Shown here: piece by piece, positions 63,190 to 64,000 of the stretch
How the letters are laid out: each line of letters starts with the position of its first letter
How positions within the stretch are numbered: position 1 is the first letter of the stretch
Origin: Actinomadura meyerae
GTDB taxonomy: Bacteria > Actinomycetota > Actinomycetes > Streptosporangiales > Streptosporangiaceae
NCBI RefSeq assembly: GCF_900188445.1
Contig: NZ_FZOR01000008.1
Location: 62,001-126,000, forward strand
Reading direction: 5' to 3'
Length of the DNA: 64,000 bases
Notes under the pieces: generated by a model
The model's database searches: none
What the model saw: the letters and a program-made list of their open reading frames with translations, nothing else
Told to the model about the DNA's origin: nothing
Program-made: the position numbers and the translations under genes

Positions 63190-64000
63190 TCAGCCCCGCG
63201 CGCCGCCCGGTTCGCGGCGGGCGAGCAGGCGCACCGCCCCCGGCGCCGCGCGGGCGGCCAGCCGGGCGGGCCGCGCCGCCGGTGTCACGGCGACGGCACG
63301 GTCGGCGCGGACGGCCGCGACGATCCGCTCGGCGACCCGCTCCGGCCGCGACCGCGGCCCGGCGCAGGCGGCGGTGACCCCGATGCCCTTGCCCTTCAGC
63401 TCGGCGCGCAGGCATTCCGACAGCATCAGCACGGCCGCCTTGCTCGTCGCGTACCCGGGCCGGGCGCGGGACGGTGTGAACGCGGCCGCCGAGGCGGTGT
63501 TGACGATGTGGCCGCCGAGCCCCTGCTCGGCCATCTGCCGGGCGAAGAGCCGCGAACCGTGGGCGGCGCCCCCCAGGTTGACGTCGAGGAGCCTGCGCCA
63601 GTCATCGGTGGAGTGGTCGAAGAACGAGCCGGCCAGGGCCGCGTCCGAGCCGTTGACGACGACGTCCGGCACCCCGTGCTCGTGCAGGACGGCCTTGGCG
63701 AAGTCCTCCATCGCGGCGGGGTCGGACGCGTCGACCCGGTAGGCGTGCGCGCGGCGCCCGCTCAGCCCGGCGAGCTCGGCGGTGCGCCGGGCGGCCGCGA
63801 GGTCGGGGTCGGCGGCGACGATCTCGGCGCCGCGCTCGGCGAACGCCAGCGCCGTGGCGCGGGCGACGTCGCCGCCCGCGCCCGTGACGACGACCAGGGA
63901 GCCGCCGAACGCCGACCGGCCCGCCCGGACCCGCGCCCGCTCCAGGGCACGGGTCTCGGCGGCGGTGAGCGAGCCGCCCTCGACGGACGTGACGTGCTCG
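63190..64000 (-). CDS. SDR-family oxidoreductase, C-terminal part (gene continues beyond window)
   Basis: The frame is open from the window end to 63190, giving 269 visible residues. A linker (TAAETRALERARVRAG) precedes the Rossmann domain, as in long actinobacterial proteins that fuse an alpha/beta hydrolase to an SDR. Catalytic Ser/Tyr/Lys are visible in IVNTASAAAF and GYATSKAAV. Two landmarks are eroded: the glycine motif reads TGAGGDVA rather than TGxGxGIG, and NNAG reads NGSD; after the CAGP position about 30 residues seen in relatives appear missing. It may be inactive or altered in cofactor use. Confidence 0.8.
   Translation of the reverse strand, partial: EHVTSVEGGSLTAAETRALERARVRAGRSAFGGSLVVVTGAGGDVARATALAFAERGAEIVAADPDLAAARRTAELAGLSGRRAHAYRVDASDPAAMEDFAKAVLHEHGVPDVVVNGSDAALAGSFFDHSTDDWRRLLDVNLGGAAHGSRLFARQMAEQGLGGHIVNTASAAAFTPSRARPGYATSKAAVLMLSECLRAELKGKGIGVTAACAGPRSRPERVAERIVAAVRADRAVAVTPAARPARLAARAAPGAVRLLARREPGGARG

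Overview
The window is chromosomal DNA from a high-GC filamentous-type actinomycete. Codon third positions are almost all G/C, GTG/TTG starts and 4-nt ATGA/GTGA overlaps are common, and the genes include a 20S proteasome beta subunit, actinobacterial OpcA, NarL-type two-component pairs, a 7Fe ferredoxin and leaderless promoters. The gene order follows the Mycobacterium tuberculosis Rv1445c-Rv1473A block (pentose-phosphate genes, ctaB, ABC transporter, suf operon, ABC-F, small HTH protein, enoyl-CoA hydratase) with extra genes inserted. A Streptosporangiales/Thermomonosporaceae-like organism (for example Actinomadura) is my inference; no rRNA, tRNA, CRISPR, IS element or prophage was seen.

Layout. 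1-6.6 kb: the end of an MFS exporter, a kinase/flavin-binding protein/regulator operon, a 7Fe ferredoxin with a SufR-like Cys-containing regulator, a cupin, and an L,D-transpeptidase lipoprotein. 6.7-18.5 kb (minus strand): central carbon block tkt-tal-pgi(A)-pgi(B)-pgi-like(C)-zwf-opcA-pgl, in which the glucose-6-phosphate isomerase gene is present three times with unequal decay of active-site motifs. 19.1-22.5 kb: heme A/O synthesis (ctaB, ctaA) around a PrsW-type protease. 22.5-27.9 kb (minus): PolX, an orphan proteasome beta subunit, a DMT transporter and a two-gene ABC transporter. 28.1-33.8 kb: arginine deiminase cluster arcA-argF-arcC-permease-universal stress protein. 33.8-40.6 kb: suf Fe-S assembly operon sufR-B-D-Rieske-C-S-U-T with a SufR-type operator on the first start codon, an IdeR-like box upstream and a perfect 18-bp terminator hairpin. 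40.6-46.7 kb: membrane proteins, a second two-component pair, three tandem AIM24-family genes, and a double-VOC protein. 46.8-50 kb: ABC-F ATPase with a leaderless six-codon upstream ORF and hairpin (candidate attenuator), a small HTH protein, and an enoyl-CoA hydratase with an in-frame 15-bp tandem repeat. 50-55.1 kb: secreted S15 peptidase, ABC exporter, sulfotransferase. 55.2-58.7 kb: an internally deleted Sir2 remnant, a tiny ORF, LD-carboxypeptidase, an unknown protein and glycerate kinase. 58.7-64 kb: YczE membrane protein divergent from a MocR regulator, a CBS-domain protein, a phytoene-desaturase-like flavoprotein, and the 3' part of an SDR fusion protein with eroded motifs.

How it fits together: the carbon block supplies NADPH and pentoses. 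The suf operon, ferredoxin and Cys-containing regulators form an Fe-S homeostasis module. ctaA/ctaB support terminal oxidase assembly. The arc cluster can make ATP and ammonia from arginine.
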